Shown here in pieces: positions 8,789 through 18,472 of a stretch of 55,372 nucleotides of DNA (the first letter of the stretch is position 1; every line of letters starts with the position of its first letter). The notes beneath the pieces were generated by a model, which was not told the origin of the DNA, searched no databases, and saw only the letters and a program-made list of their open reading frames with translations. Made by a program: the position numbers and the translations under genes. The stretch is from Thiothrix lacustris DSM 21227 (GTDB taxonomy: Bacteria > Pseudomonadota > Gammaproteobacteria > Thiotrichales > Thiotrichaceae), in the NCBI RefSeq assembly GCF_000621325.1, contig NZ_JHYQ01000029.1, positions 1-55,372 of the forward strand, read 5' to 3'.

Positions 8789-10984
8789 TTAAAAATCCCG
8801 CCCAAAATTGAAATAAGCTTCATGATCAAAGCCTTCGGTCTTGCGTACCCCGATGAATGCAGGGCCAATCGGTGTTTCCCCACCCAAAAAGACTGAACCA
8901 GTCGCCCGTAAATCGCTCAGGCTCACCTCATTCGCTTGTTGCCACGCCTGACTGCCACCCACCGACGCCCCCACATGCACTTTGGCTACCTGCGGTATTT
9001 CGGCAAGCTGACGCATATAGGTCAAGGAACCATCCAGCGTATAATTACCCACCAACTGGTCATTATCGACAAATGACAACCGCCCGGTTTGCAAATCCCC
9101 GCTCGCATTACTGGCACTGAACACCAAGCCATCATCGTTATTGGCCTTGGCACCGACCTGCCCACTCACGATCAAACGGTGTTTATCGCGACTCAAAACC
9201 CGCTCACCTTTCAGTTCAATCCGAGAAAAATCCGTATCGCTCCCCATCTCCTGAATACCCTGCGTATATGCAGCCGTCACCCGCCCGCCCTTGGTGGGGA
9301 AATTCACCGAATCCAGTGTATCCGACTGATATTGCAAGGTTACTCCCGCCTCAGCCAGCGAGTCATCGGGTAAAGTCAGCGTGCCGGTTTTCACCTCCGG
9401 CGTAATGTGCTGGTAAAACACCCCAGCACGGACTTCGGCATTATTACCCAGGGCACGCCCCACATCGAACTGCGCCCCACCTTCACTCGCCCGCAACTCT
9501 GCCACCTGTTGTGTGCCTTGCAAAATGCTGGCATCGCGTTCCTGATACCACGCACTGGGAGCGACAAAGGTTTCCTTGCCATCCTGCAAGGGATGGTGCA
9601 ATTCGGCTTTGGCGAGAATGCGTTCGCCGATCACCCCTTGCAGGCGCAACTCCGTCCCCTGCGTTGTCAAACCCTTGCGCACGTATTTCACCCCAGCCTG
9701 ATACCCGGTGTCGCCATTAAAGTCATCGCTCAACGCAAACCCGGTACTGATCCGCTGATCGCCTTGGTCAGCCTTGCGTGCCATCACCTTGAGATCGTAA
9801 TCACCATCCGGGCGTGGCGTCAGGTGGTAATCTACCAGACTGAAATACCCCAAGCTGTACACTCTGTCCAACCCCGCCTGCAAACGCTGGTCGTCGAGTA
9901 CCTCACCCGATTGGATACCCAGTTTTTGCAACACCAGCTTATCACTCAAGGATGACTCATTCTCAAGCTGTACCCGTGCCAGTTTGATCGGGCGACCCAC
10001 TGTCTTGGGCTGGACACTGGCGCGGCGCGGCATCTGTTCCGGCAATACGGCCAGTTTCTTTAAAGCCCCTAATGTTGCATTCGCCCCTTGTACGCCACGC
10101 GGAATGGTTTCAGCGACCCGGTCAAACGCCAGATTGCCAATATCGCCCACCGGCGGCTGGATCAGAATGTCCTTATCCGTCAGGCTCGCCAACTGCGTAT
10201 CACTGGTCTTGCGCATCAGCAAATCCATCGACTGCAAACTGATGTCCAGCGCCGAATCCAGCTTGCGGTTGGCTTCAGGCGGAATGCTGGAAACGATCAC
10301 AATGTCAGCGCCCATTTGCCGCGCGATATCCACCGGCAAGTTGTTCGACACCAAACCATCCACCAGCAAACGGTTGTCGATAGTCACGGGTGCAAACAAC
10401 CCCGGAATCGACATGCTGGCACGTACCGCTGTCGCCAGATTGCCTTGTTTCAATACCACGGTTTCGCCGGTACGGATATCGGTGGCCACCGCCCGAAACG
10501 GAATCGGCAAACGGTCAAAGTCAGTGACCCGATCCACCGGCTTGAGCAAGCGGCGCAACTCAAACATCAGCCGCTGCCCGTCAATCAGGCCGCCGGGTAG
10601 TTTCACCCCATCCTTGGACACACCCAAACTGAAGGCACTGAAAAAATCCGCGCTCTGCTGCTTTTGGTCATACGATTTGATTTGGTAAGAAGGGTCGTCG
10701 CGGAACAGATTGATCCAATCGAGATCGTGCACCACTTTTTCGATGTCATCGGCACTCATGCCGGAGGCATACAAACTGCCGACAATCGCGCCCATGCTAT
10801 TGCCCGCAATCACGTCAATGGGAATATGGTTGGCTTCCAACACTTTGAGCACACCGACGTGCGCTACCCCGGCAGCCCCGCCGCCGCCCAGCACCAAACC
10901 GATTTTGGGACGAGGCTCGGTATCCGCGTTAGCCGGTGACAGACCCAGCGTTAGCAGCAACAACAGACTGACAAGGAATTTCAT
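8789..10984 (-). CDS. Patatin-like phospholipase with outer-membrane barrel (PlpD-like, type Vd)
   Basis: A 731-residue exported protein. A Sec signal peptide (cleavage near ANA-DTEP) precedes a patatin lipase domain with the oxyanion loop GGGGAAGVAH (about 33-42), nucleophile Ser63 in GNSMG, and catalytic Asp209 in LLVDGLVSNN. A POTRA-like segment (about 325-400) and a C-terminal Omp85/surface-antigen barrel follow, ending in a phenylalanine (FGRDF). This matches type Vd patatin autotransporters such as PlpD, whose lipase cleaves phospholipids. It is last in the argD-argF-xthA-patatin operon. Its start lies 56 bases inside xthA in another frame. Confidence 0.9.
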   Translation of the reverse strand: MKFLVSLLLLLTLGLSPANADTEPRPKIGLVLGGGGAAGVAHVGVLKVLEANHIPIDVIAGNSMGAIVGSLYASGMSADDIEKVVHDLDWINLFRDDPSYQIKSYDQKQQSADFFSAFSLGVSKDGVKLPGGLIDGQRLMFELRRLLKPVDRVTDFDRLPIPFRAVATDIRTGETVVLKQGNLATAVRASMSIPGLFAPVTIDNRLLVDGLVSNNLPVDIARQMGADIVIVSSIPPEANRKLDSALDISLQSMDLLMRKTSDTQLASLTDKDILIQPPVGDIGNLAFDRVAETIPRGVQGANATLGALKKLAVLPEQMPRRASVQPKTVGRPIKLARVQLENESSLSDKLVLQKLGIQSGEVLDDQRLQAGLDRVYSLGYFSLVDYHLTPRPDGDYDLKVMARKADQGDQRISTGFALSDDFNGDTGYQAGVKYVRKGLTTQGTELRLQGVIGERILAKAELHHPLQDGKETFVAPSAWYQERDASILQGTQQVAELRASEGGAQFDVGRALGNNAEVRAGVFYQHITPEVKTGTLTLPDDSLAEAGVTLQYQSDTLDSVNFPTKGGRVTAAYTQGIQEMGSDTDFSRIELKGERVLSRDKHRLIVSGQVGAKANNDDGLVFSASNASGDLQTGRLSFVDNDQLVGNYTLDGSLTYMRQLAEIPQVAKVHVGASVGGSQAWQQANEVSLSDLRATGSVFLGGETPIGPAFIGVRKTEGFDHEAYFNFGRDF

Positions 10985-11753
10985 ACACGTAATCCAAGCT
11001 CAGCGGCGCATGATCGGAGAAGCGTTCATCTTTATAAATCGCCGCTGCGCTCACCTTGCCTTGCAGTGATGGCGAAAGAATTTGGTAATCAATCCGCCAA
11101 CCGACATTCTTTGCCCACGCCTGCCCACGGTTTGACCACCACGTATACTGTTCGGCTTCCTGATTCACTTCACGGAAACCATCCACAAAGCCGACCTCAC
11201 CGAACAACTTGTCCAGCCAAGCGCGTTCTTCCGGCAAGAAACCGGAATTTTTCAGGTTGCCCTTCCAGTTTTTGATGTCGATGTTTTGGTGGGCAATGTT
11301 CCAGTCGCCGCAGATGATGTAATCACGCCCGGAGGCTTTCATCTGCTCCATCAACGGCAGAAAATGATCCATGCAACGGTACTTGGCTTGCTGACGCTCT
11401 TCACTCGACGAGCCGGAAGGCAAGTACAAGGAAATCACGCTCAGTTTGCCAAAACGCGCTTCAATGTAACGGCCTTCCGCATCGAATTCCGCATTGCCCA
11501 TCCCCATGATGACGTCATCCGGCTGGGTACGGCAATAAAGCGCTACCCCACTGTAGCCTTTCTTGATGGCATCATGGTAATAGCAATGGTAGCCTTCCGG
11601 GAAAAACAGCGCGGGGTTTTCTTGCAGTTGATGGATTTGCGCCTTGGTTTCCTGAATGCACACCACATCCGCCTGCTGCTGCTTCATCCACTCGAAGAAG
11701 CCTTTTTTCGCCGCAGAGCGGATGCCGTTGGTGTTGGCTGAAATTATTCTCAT
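10929..11753 (-). CDS. xthA: Exodeoxyribonuclease III
   Basis: A 274-residue enzyme of the exonuclease-endonuclease-phosphatase fold, acting as AP endonuclease and 3'-5' exonuclease in base excision repair. Visible catalytic motifs are IQETKAQ (metal-binding Glu), [31 protein letters not shown] and the terminal SDHAPL (catalytic Asp-His). Its ATG overlaps the argF stop (ATGA). The C-terminal 18 codons overlap the start of the patatin gene in another frame, so the tail after residue 256 ([14 protein letters not shown]) is probably unconstrained extra sequence. Confidence 0.93.
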   Translation of the reverse strand: MRIISANTNGIRSAAKKGFFEWMKQQQADVVCIQETKAQIHQLQENPALFFPEGYHCYYHDAIKKGYSGVALYCRTQPDDVIMGMGNAEFDAEGRYIEARFGKLSVISLYLPSGSSSEERQQAKYRCMDHFLPLMEQMKASGRDYIICGDWNIAHQNIDIKNWKGNLKNSGFLPEERAWLDKLFGEVGFVDGFREVNQEAEQYTWWSNRGQAWAKNVGWRIDYQILSPSLQGKVSAAAIYKDERFSDHAPLSLDYVYEIPCQSVVAANAGSVTG

Positions 11754-12700
11754 GCCGCCTCAGAAGTGCCTTCCGGGAAACCGCACAGCAGCACTTCCAA
11801 CAAGGCTTTCTGGGCGTGCAAGCGGTTCTCGGCCTCATCCCAGACCACGCTTTGCGCACCATCCATGACTTCAGCAGAAACTTCCATGCCACGGTAAGCA
11901 GGCAGGCAGTGCATAAACAGCGCATCCGGCGTTGCCAGTTGCATCATGTCGGTGGTGACTTGATACCCGGCGAAGGCTGTTTCACGGATTTTCTTTTCCG
12001 CTTCCTGACCCATGCTTGCCCACGTATCCGTGACCACCACATCCGCACCTTTGGCCGCTGCGCTAGGATCACGGAAAAAGGTCACGTGCCCAGCCGTTGC
12101 TGAGATCACATCCCCGTCCGGGTCGTAGCCTTCCGGGCAAGCCACATTCAAGTGGAAGCCGAACAGCATCGCCGCATTCATCCACGAATGGCACATATTA
12201 TTACCATCGCCAATCCACGCCACGGTTTTGCCGTTGGGCAGTCCGCGCTGTTCGATCCACGTCATCATGTCCGCCAACAACTGGCAAGGGTGGAATTTAT
12301 CCGTCAACGCGTTGATGACTGGCACGCGGGAATTCGCCGCAAACAGCTCCACTTTTTCCTGCTCAAAGGTGCGGATCATCACCACATCGACCATGCGCGA
12401 AATCACCCGCGCAGAATCTTCAATCGGCTCACCCCGCCCCAACTGGGTATCGTTGGGCGACAGGAACATGGAATGCCCGCCCAATTGGGTCATGCCCGCT
12501 TCAAACGACACGCGGGTACGGGTAGACGATTTCTCGAAAATCATCGCCAAGGTGCGCAGGTGCAGCGGCTCATGGGTTTCCCCACGTTTCCACATCGCCT
12601 TGAGTTGAATGGCACGACCAATCAGGCTGATCAATTCAACCGGAGTAAAGTCAGTTAACGTCAGAAAATGCCTGACAGGTTTATTATTCATCGTTGTCAT
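11750..12700 (-). CDS. argF: Ornithine carbamoyltransferase
   Basis: A 316-residue enzyme converting carbamoyl phosphate and ornithine to citrulline in arginine synthesis. It contains the carbamoyl-phosphate loop SSTRTR, the HPCQ motif, and the ornithine-binding HCLP motif with its reactive cysteine ([10 protein letters not shown]). The start at 12700 is fixed by an ATGA overlap with argD; a longer in-frame extension up to 12880 would run deep into argD. An ATG three codons later (12691) is the only other candidate. It lies in argD-argF-xthA-patatin order. Confidence 0.95.
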   Translation of the reverse strand: MTTMNNKPVRHFLTLTDFTPVELISLIGRAIQLKAMWKRGETHEPLHLRTLAMIFEKSSTRTRVSFEAGMTQLGGHSMFLSPNDTQLGRGEPIEDSARVISRMVDVVMIRTFEQEKVELFAANSRVPVINALTDKFHPCQLLADMMTWIEQRGLPNGKTVAWIGDGNNMCHSWMNAAMLFGFHLNVACPEGYDPDGDVISATAGHVTFFRDPSAAAKGADVVVTDTWASMGQEAEKKIRETAFAGYQVTTDMMQLATPDALFMHCLPAYRGMEVSAEVMDGAQSVVWDEAENRLHAQKALLEVLLCGFPEGTSEAA

Positions 12701-13890
12701 GAGGGTCTCTCTCCAGCAGCGGGGTGCAAGAATGCCTGCACCAATGCAGTTACCATAGTTATTATGTGATCGGCCTGTTCGTGCGTAATGATTAAGGGTG
12801 GTAACAAGCGGATAACATTGCCAGCCGTAACATTGAGCAACAGACCACTCTCCAAAGCCTGTTTCACCAACTCGCCGCAATCACGTTCCAGTTCCACTCC
12901 CACCATCAAACCTTTCACACGAATCTCGCGTACACCTGTCTCACCCGCCAGTTTTGCGCGGAATTGCGACAGGAAGTATTCACCCAACTCAGCCGCACGG
13001 GCTGGCAGGTTTTCTTGTTCCATCACGCCAATCACGGCACGCGCCGCACGGCACGCCAGCGGATTACCGCCAAACGTCGAGCCATGATTGCCGGGGCCAA
13101 ACACATTGGCCGCTTTACCACCCGCCAGACACGCACCAATCGGCACGCCATTGCCGAGCGCTTTGGCCAGCGTCATCACATCCGGCTGAATGCCAGAATG
13201 CTGGAACGCAAACCACTTGCCGGTACGCGCCATGCCGGACTGGATTTCATCCACCATCAGCAGCCAATCGTGCTGGTCGCAGATAGCGCGTAAACGTGGC
13301 AAATAATCGTCTGCCGGAATGCGGATACCGCCTTCGCCCTGCACGGGTTCGACCAGCACCGCGACGATATTCGGGTTGCTGCCCAAAGCGGCTACCGCAT
13401 CGGCATCACCGTATTCAACGCGCACGAAACCTTCGACCAAAGGGCCAAATCCGGCTTGCGCCTTAGGGTTGCCGGTCGCGGTCACGGTTGCCATGGTGCG
13501 CCCGTGGAAGGCATTGCTCATCACCACCACCGTGGGGATTTCGACACCTTTATTATGGCCATACAGACGCGCAATCTTGATGGCGGCTTCGTTCGCTTCC
13601 GCACCGGAATTGCCGAAAAACACGTTCTCGAAACCGGACAACGCACACAGCTTTTCTGCCAACGCCTGCTGGTGTTCGATCTGATACAGATTGGAGGTGT
13701 GCAACAACTCATGGGCTTGCGCACAAATGGCATCTGCCACCTCGCGTCGCGCATGACCAACGTTGCAAACGGAAATGCCACTGAGGGCATCCAAGTATTG
13801 TTTGCCTGCGGTATCCCACAGGAAAGCACCTTCGCCTTTCGCGAAAGTGACCGGCAAACGTGCATACGTCGGCATTACTGCATTAGTCAC
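12697..13890 (-). CDS. argD: Acetylornithine aminotransferase
   Basis: A 397-residue PLP-dependent class III aminotransferase acting on N-acetylornithine (and often succinyldiaminopimelate) in arginine and lysine synthesis. Visible family segments are [21 protein letters not shown], the PLP-binding region [15 protein letters not shown], and the Schiff-base lysine in [14 protein letters not shown] at 13890 is taken as the start because GGAGG lies seven bases before it, and it gives the usual N-terminus [14 protein letters not shown]. The next ATG is 13875. It is the first gene of the arginine operon and overlaps argF by four bases. Confidence 0.94.
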   Translation of the reverse strand: MTNAVMPTYARLPVTFAKGEGAFLWDTAGKQYLDALSGISVCNVGHARREVADAICAQAHELLHTSNLYQIEHQQALAEKLCALSGFENVFFGNSGAEANEAAIKIARLYGHNKGVEIPTVVVMSNAFHGRTMATVTATGNPKAQAGFGPLVEGFVRVEYGDADAVAALGSNPNIVAVLVEPVQGEGGIRIPADDYLPRLRAICDQHDWLLMVDEIQSGMARTGKWFAFQHSGIQPDVMTLAKALGNGVPIGACLAGGKAANVFGPGNHGSTFGGNPLACRAARAVIGVMEQENLPARAAELGEYFLSQFRAKLAGETGVREIRVKGLMVGVELERDCGELVKQALESGLLLNVTAGNVIRLLPPLIITHEQADHIITMVTALVQAFLHPAAGERPS

Positions 13891-14086
13891 GGCAAAACCT
13901 CCAAAAAATAGCCATAACAGCCAAAAATGCGAAAGGCAGCCCAGACAGGCTGCCTTTGCGAGAAAGCCGAAGACTATAGGCAATCGACTTGCGCTTGTCA
14001 ATCACCAAATTAGTGCCTTGTCAAGCGCTTTCTGTCAGGCGGATTTTTCAGGGGTCAAATACCTGTCGTGAGCTGATTAAAGCGAA

Positions 14087-15316
14087 CTAAAGCAGATCAC
14101 GTTCTTGAAGGTTTTTGAGCAACTCAGTTCGATTAGTTGTCGCTGTTTTTTGGTAAATGGTTCTCACATGGCTTTCAACCGTGCGGGATGAACCAATATC
14201 CAACATTTTGGCAATCACTCCCGCCTGATGGCCATTTGCCCATAAACGCGCAACACGCAACTGCTGAGGGGTCAGGGTATTGGTTTCAGCGGGAACAGCG
14301 GAAGGTTCCTCGGAGGTTTGCGCCCTCAATGATTTTACCCGCAGCCGCGAGCGCCCCATGAACAACAGAATGCTGATTGCACCCAATAACGCTATCACGG
14401 TGAGTGACAAGCGAGCTTTAACCAAATGGTCGGTACGATTCAACCAAACCAACAGGCGCGTGAAAGTATCCATTTCTGGTTGCAAGTTGGCGGCTGCCGC
14501 CAAACTGGTGGGTAATGTCAGCCAAACATTCACTTTTTCGAGTAGAGCAGGATTGTTGTAAACAATAATGGCGTATTCTTCCCGCGAAAAGCCGCCAAAA
14601 GGTGGCTCAATCGTGTATTGATCACGTACCTCTTGGGGTATCTCAGCAGGATTCATCAGAATACCATTCAACAAGATTTCATCGCTGGCGTAAGCATCCA
14701 AGGCACTCTCTGCCTCAACGGGTTCCAGCAAACGCTCAACAGCCTCTTTACGACTGGCCAGCGGCTTGATTTGTGCAGTGGGAAATACTTTAGCAAGCAG
14801 TGAGGTAGTTGTTACAGGTAATGACACATCCCCGCTGGCTTGCAGAACGCCAATCCTGATCGAGGCTGGATTCGTATAAAACGTCTCTAGCTTGGTGTTT
14901 CTCAGCAATAACTTGGTCGGTGTCACGGCAAATGGCTGTGAAAATACCCCTTTGAACCGACCATCAGCAGGCTGTAGCAGCGCTTCCCGCTCAGGGGTAC
15001 GAGAAGTTGGCCCACACTCAATACCCGCTCTGCCATGCAAGCCTTCAGCAAAAGCTACAAAGCGCGTATCAAACCGCAACTCTTTCCAGTCCAGCGAGTA
15101 ACCATTCTCTTCAAGATAATCCCATAAATCGGCACAAAACCCCGCACCGATACCCGCAGTTTCCCCTTGCACCCAATGAGATGAACTTACCGGCCAGCCA
15201 TCCATACTGTAACCAAACACTACTTTTTCTGGCACCACAGCTGAATTTACCGTAACACTGCTACCCAACATCATCACGCCCAACACACCAAGCTTCAGAG
15301 TACGATACTGCCCCAT
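14087..15316 (-). CDS. Membrane LuxR-type regulator with solute-binding-protein sensor domain
   Basis: A 409-residue protein with an unusual one-component layout. A signal anchor or signal peptide (about 5-25) precedes a family 3 solute-binding-protein-like domain outside the membrane (about 30-285). One transmembrane helix (303-321) follows, then a short cytoplasmic linker and a C-terminal LuxR/GerE helix-turn-helix (346-405; TPQQLRVARLWANGHQAGVIAKML). It would sense a small molecule, perhaps an amino acid, in the periplasm and act on DNA directly from the membrane, as CadC/ToxR-type regulators do. The ligand and targets are unknown. The gene is monocistronic, and no transporter gene adjoins it. 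Confidence 0.8.
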   Translation of the reverse strand: MGQYRTLKLGVLGVMMLGSSVTVNSAVVPEKVVFGYSMDGWPVSSSHWVQGETAGIGAGFCADLWDYLEENGYSLDWKELRFDTRFVAFAEGLHGRAGIECGPTSRTPEREALLQPADGRFKGVFSQPFAVTPTKLLLRNTKLETFYTNPASIRIGVLQASGDVSLPVTTTSLLAKVFPTAQIKPLASRKEAVERLLEPVEAESALDAYASDEILLNGILMNPAEIPQEVRDQYTIEPPFGGFSREEYAIIVYNNPALLEKVNVWLTLPTSLAAAANLQPEMDTFTRLLVWLNRTDHLVKARLSLTVIALLGAISILLFMGRSRLRVKSLRAQTSEEPSAVPAETNTLTPQQLRVARLWANGHQAGVIAKMLDIGSSRTVESHVRTIYQKTATTNRTELLKNLQERDLL

Positions 15317-15414
15317 TGGTTGCTCCTGTTGAAACCGATTATCCGCTAGAAGTTTAGTCTATCTAGCGGATAATAAGCACCCCAGCACCCTATTGTGATT
15401 CAAATTACCATCAA

Positions 15415-16473
15415 TTAACCACCACCACTGCCGCCGCTTCCGCCGCTTCCGCCGCAGCCGCCGTCAGCGTCACCGCCACCGCCGCCGCCATTACTGCTAC
15501 GTGTGGAAATCCATGCGGTATAACCACAGCTACTACACTGATGCTCTGCTTCTTGCGCATCCTTATTCTGTACCCCCGTTGGTTTAAATACATGCCGAGC
15601 CTTGCACTGCGGGCAACGCTGATTACTCCAAGCAGCATAGGAAATCACGCCTATCAACAACAAAATCCAACTCCATCCACCCAAAAAGAAAAAGGATATA
15701 AAGAATGCTCCAAAGCCAGCCAGTGGCAACAAACACCCCCATGGATCATTCCACACAGCTTTGACTACCCCATACAAGCTCCACAAAACAATAATCAGCG
15801 GAATCAGCCAGGGCATCAGCCAGATTGCTGCCACCTCAACATCCTCTAGGGTTGGCATATCACCAGCCTGCGTAACACCAATAAATCCCGCCAACCCCAG
15901 CGTGCCGAACCACAGCCCTTTACGTACCCAACCATGATGCACTGAACCCTTGTTTATCAGGCGCTTGATCACCCCATGAGTACGGGTATTCACCAAGCGT
16001 AAGTAAGGCGTGTCACGTAAGCGCTCACCGGGGGATTCCCAAATATCTGCCGGTGGCTTTTCACCAAACCAGTGTTCGTAACTCGCTAAGGTTTCTGCGT
16101 AGTCACGGTAGAAAGCATTGCGCTCATCCAGCCCACCACGAGAAGGAATATGATGCAACGGTTTACCCAATACTGTGCCGCACAAATCCTGCCAGTAGGA
16201 TTCTGTGTAAATCAGGTGAAAATGCCACGTTTGATCAACCGCTTCACAGGGGCAAACAAAATGTCCAGCCGTCATGGTGAGAAACAAGAAACGCTTATAT
16301 TCAGTAAACACCCGTTCGGTATAAGCGACCGTCCAGCCATTCATCCGCGCCAGCTTCCCCAGAAATGCCAGTGGCACATCCTCATAGGTACTGACCTGAA
16401 AAGCGTGTAGACGTTGGTATAAATCCACCCACTCAGGATGATCTTGTAACGCAACAGGAAAAGTAGTGTTCAT
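15415..16473 (-). CDS. Glycine-rich GRDP-like membrane protein with zinc ribbon
   Basis: A 352-residue protein. The N-terminal half (about 1-150) resembles the glycine-rich-domain-containing protein family (VDQTWHFHLIYTESYWQDLCG). Three or four hydrophobic stretches (about 187-205, 214-238, 247-283) follow, then a likely zinc ribbon with CPQC and CSSC pairs (about 288-317). The tail is almost pure Gly/Ser (about 330-352). The function is unknown. Similar glycine-rich tails sit on TIGR04222-type membrane proteins. The Gly codons give a GCC-GCT repeat on the plus strand. It stands alone, between the LuxR regulator and sodB. Confidence 0.7.
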   Translation of the reverse strand: MNTTFPVALQDHPEWVDLYQRLHAFQVSTYEDVPLAFLGKLARMNGWTVAYTERVFTEYKRFLFLTMTAGHFVCPCEAVDQTWHFHLIYTESYWQDLCGTVLGKPLHHIPSRGGLDERNAFYRDYAETLASYEHWFGEKPPADIWESPGERLRDTPYLRLVNTRTHGVIKRLINKGSVHHGWVRKGLWFGTLGLAGFIGVTQAGDMPTLEDVEVAAIWLMPWLIPLIIVLWSLYGVVKAVWNDPWGCLLPLAGFGAFFISFFFLGGWSWILLLIGVISYAAWSNQRCPQCKARHVFKPTGVQNKDAQEAEHQCSSCGYTAWISTRSSNGGGGGGDADGGCGGSGGSGGSGGG

Positions 16474-16619
16474 GGTAAACCTCCGTTATCGGCTTGAGAT
16501 ACACCTCCTGTTTTACACAGATAACTAACTGAAAAACATAATAATTAATACGTAATGCACTCACCATAAACACGTAAGTAATCATGACTAGACTACCTAC
16601 GTAGTGTCCACAGACGCAA

Positions 16620-16646
16620 AAAAGCCGGGACAAGCCCGGCTTTTTA
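16620..16646. terminator. Rho-independent terminator downstream of sodB
   Basis: The hairpin AAAAAGCCGGG / CCCGGCTTTTT has a five-base ACAAG loop, 21 bases after the sodB stop. A and T runs on each side make it work in either direction, and it terminates sodB on the minus strand. Confidence 0.85.
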
Positions 16647-16667
16647 CTGCATACGTGAGACTAACGC

Positions 16668-17252
16668 TTACGCGAAGTTCTTCGCTGCAAAATCCCAGTT
16701 CGCCAGTGAGTTCAGGAAGGTTTCCACGAACTTAGGGCGCAGGTTGCGGTAGTCGATGTAGTAAGCATGTTCCCACACATCAACGCACAGCAGCGCCGTG
16801 TCGCCAGTGGTCAAAGGTGTGCCAGCAGCACCCATGTTGACGATTTCCACAGAACCGTCCGCTTTTTTCACCAACCAAGTCCACGCAGAACCGAAGTTGC
16901 CAACCGCTGACGCAGTGAAGGCTTTCTTGAATTCGTCGAAAGAACCCCATTTCGCATCAATCGCCGCAGCCAGTGCGCCTGTGGGTGCGCCGCCGCCGTT
17001 TGGCTTCAGGCAGTTCCAGAAGAACGTGTGGTTCCAAACTTGTGCTGCATTGTTGTAAACGCCGCCTGCTGGAGCTGACTTCACGATCTCTTCCAGACTC
17101 ATGTTTTCAAACTGAGTGCCCGGAATCAGGTTATTCAGGTTGGTGACATAAGCGTTATGGTGCTTGTCGTGGTGGAATTCCAGCGTTTCAGCCGACATGT
17201 GTGGGGCAAGGGCGTCTTTTGCGAAAGGCAGTTCTGGCAATGTATGAGCCAT
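16668..17252 (-). CDS. sodB: Superoxide dismutase, Fe/Mn family (Fe type)
   Basis: A 194-residue cytoplasmic enzyme that dismutates superoxide. The metal ligands are His27 (EFHHDKHH), His75 (VWNHTFFW), Asp158 and His162 ([13 protein letters not shown]). The residues around [14 protein letters not shown] and GAAGTPL fit the iron type, as do the length and absence of a signal peptide; Mn or cambialistic use cannot be excluded. It starts after AGAGGAGTAACAACTC and has its own promoter and terminator, so it is a single-gene unit. Confidence 0.93.
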   Translation of the reverse strand: MAHTLPELPFAKDALAPHMSAETLEFHHDKHHNAYVTNLNNLIPGTQFENMSLEEIVKSAPAGGVYNNAAQVWNHTFFWNCLKPNGGGAPTGALAAAIDAKWGSFDEFKKAFTASAVGNFGSAWTWLVKKADGSVEIVNMGAAGTPLTTGDTALLCVDVWEHAYYIDYRNLRPKFVETFLNSLANWDFAAKNFA

Positions 17253-17295
17253 GAGTTGTTACTCCTCTGATGGTTAAGATTTTTGGTCAGGGCGT

Positions 17296-17325
17296 AAGAT
17301 AGGCCATTTTGGGGCAAGCGTGCAA
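17296..17325 (-). promoter_or_regulatory. Putative sodB promoter
   Basis: On the minus strand a -35 TTGCAC (17320-17325) and -10 TATCTT (17296-17301) are 18 bases apart, about 40 bases upstream of the sodB ATG. No clear Fur or OxyR site was recognised. Confidence 0.45.
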
Positions 17326-17362
17326 TAAGCCTGTGTTCGCTTGATGAATTGTCATCGCCCGT

Positions 17363-18472
17363 TCATTCGTAACCGGACATCTCCAGATAGCCCTGCCCGA
17401 GCAGTTTACCGCTAGCAACATCGCGGATATTCACCGCGCCTTCCCAATAGGTAATCCCCGTCTGCATCAACTGATCATCCACCAAAGCTTCAATGCGCAC
17501 ATGCTGCCCCTGCTGTGGCAAATGCATTTCCCACGCCACCGGATATTTCACGCCGCTGTGCGCCTGCCAGTAACGTAATGGCTTCAGCGTCACATCCTCC
17601 CGCCCCAGCGTTTGCGCCGTACCATCCGGCAACACCCACTTGCCCGCACTGTACGGATCGGTTGCCCCTGACTTATTGCGCAGCCGATAAAACATCAGGT
17701 CATGCCCATCCTGCCATTGCAGCGAAAACCAGTCCCACCCCGCCTGATCCTTACCCAGAGCACTGGTGCTCCATTCCCGATCCAGCCACGATTCGCCGGT
17801 GACGGTGAAACGCTGCCCATCACGATAGATTTCACCCAAAGTCTGCAAGCGCGTCAGCGAGTAATAATACGAAGCATTGCCCGCCTCACTGCTTTTCTGG
17901 CTCAAGCCCTGATTGCCTTGCAACACGGGCGGCTTTTGTGGGCGTAACTGCAAATTCAGGGTGAAATCCTTAGCCTTCAACGCAATTGCCCACGGAAATT
18001 CCCCCGCACCATCGCCGACGATCTGCCAATCTTCCAGCCACACCCGGAACGGTTGCAACGACTGCCCCGCCAAACCCAGCGCTCCCCGCGCAAACCGCTG
18101 GTCGTGCAAATGCTCGCCGGTTTGCACATCGGTCAGCGCCACATGCGCCATCCACACCTGATTCGTTGCCCATGCCGACGGGCTAACGGGCTTGTCCGGC
18201 GACAGCGCAATGCGGAACAGCGTGACCTGATAGCCAAACTGTCGCCCCGAGTCAGTATGCACATTCCCGGTCACATACCACCATTCATTACGGAAATCCG
18301 GGTGTGCCGCGTGGTCTTGCGGAAACTGAAAAGTTCGTGGGGCAAGCGCACGGGTGAAACCAGCATCGGCCACCCCGCCCAACGCCGCATTCAGGTCAAG
18401 TGCCGCCGGTTCGGGTGTTTTGCTACACCCCGCCAACAGCAACATAGCCAATAGAACAAGCCTAACGCCCAT
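17363..18472 (-). CDS. AttH/CrtC-like lipocalin lipoprotein
   Basis: A 369-residue lipoprotein (lipobox LLAGC, lipidated Cys16) of the AttH/carotenoid 1,2-hydratase-like lipocalin family. Family signatures include FPQDHAAHPDFRNEWWYVTGNV near residue 50 and GESWLDREWSTSALGKDQAGWDWFSLQ in the second half. It is usually the last gene of att-type ABC loci (attEFGH), where it sits in the periplasm with a MacB/FtsX permease; its ligand is not known. The start at 18472 overlaps the permease gene by 11 bases; a longer reading is Arg/Trp-rich nonsense. Confidence 0.85.
   Translation of the reverse strand: MGVRLVLLAMLLLAGCSKTPEPAALDLNAALGGVADAGFTRALAPRTFQFPQDHAAHPDFRNEWWYVTGNVHTDSGRQFGYQVTLFRIALSPDKPVSPSAWATNQVWMAHVALTDVQTGEHLHDQRFARGALGLAGQSLQPFRVWLEDWQIVGDGAGEFPWAIALKAKDFTLNLQLRPQKPPVLQGNQGLSQKSSEAGNASYYYSLTRLQTLGEIYRDGQRFTVTGESWLDREWSTSALGKDQAGWDWFSLQWQDGHDLMFYRLRNKSGATDPYSAGKWVLPDGTAQTLGREDVTLKPLRYWQAHSGVKYPVAWEMHLPQQGQHVRIEALVDDQLMQTGITYWEGAVNIRDVASGKLLGQGYLEMSGYE

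Noticed and set aside
15418-15495. GCC/GCT triplet repeats resembling a microsatellite or CRISPR-like array
   Set aside because: They are explained by the Gly/Ser tail of the membrane protein encoded on the opposite strand; spacing is triplet-based with no spacers.
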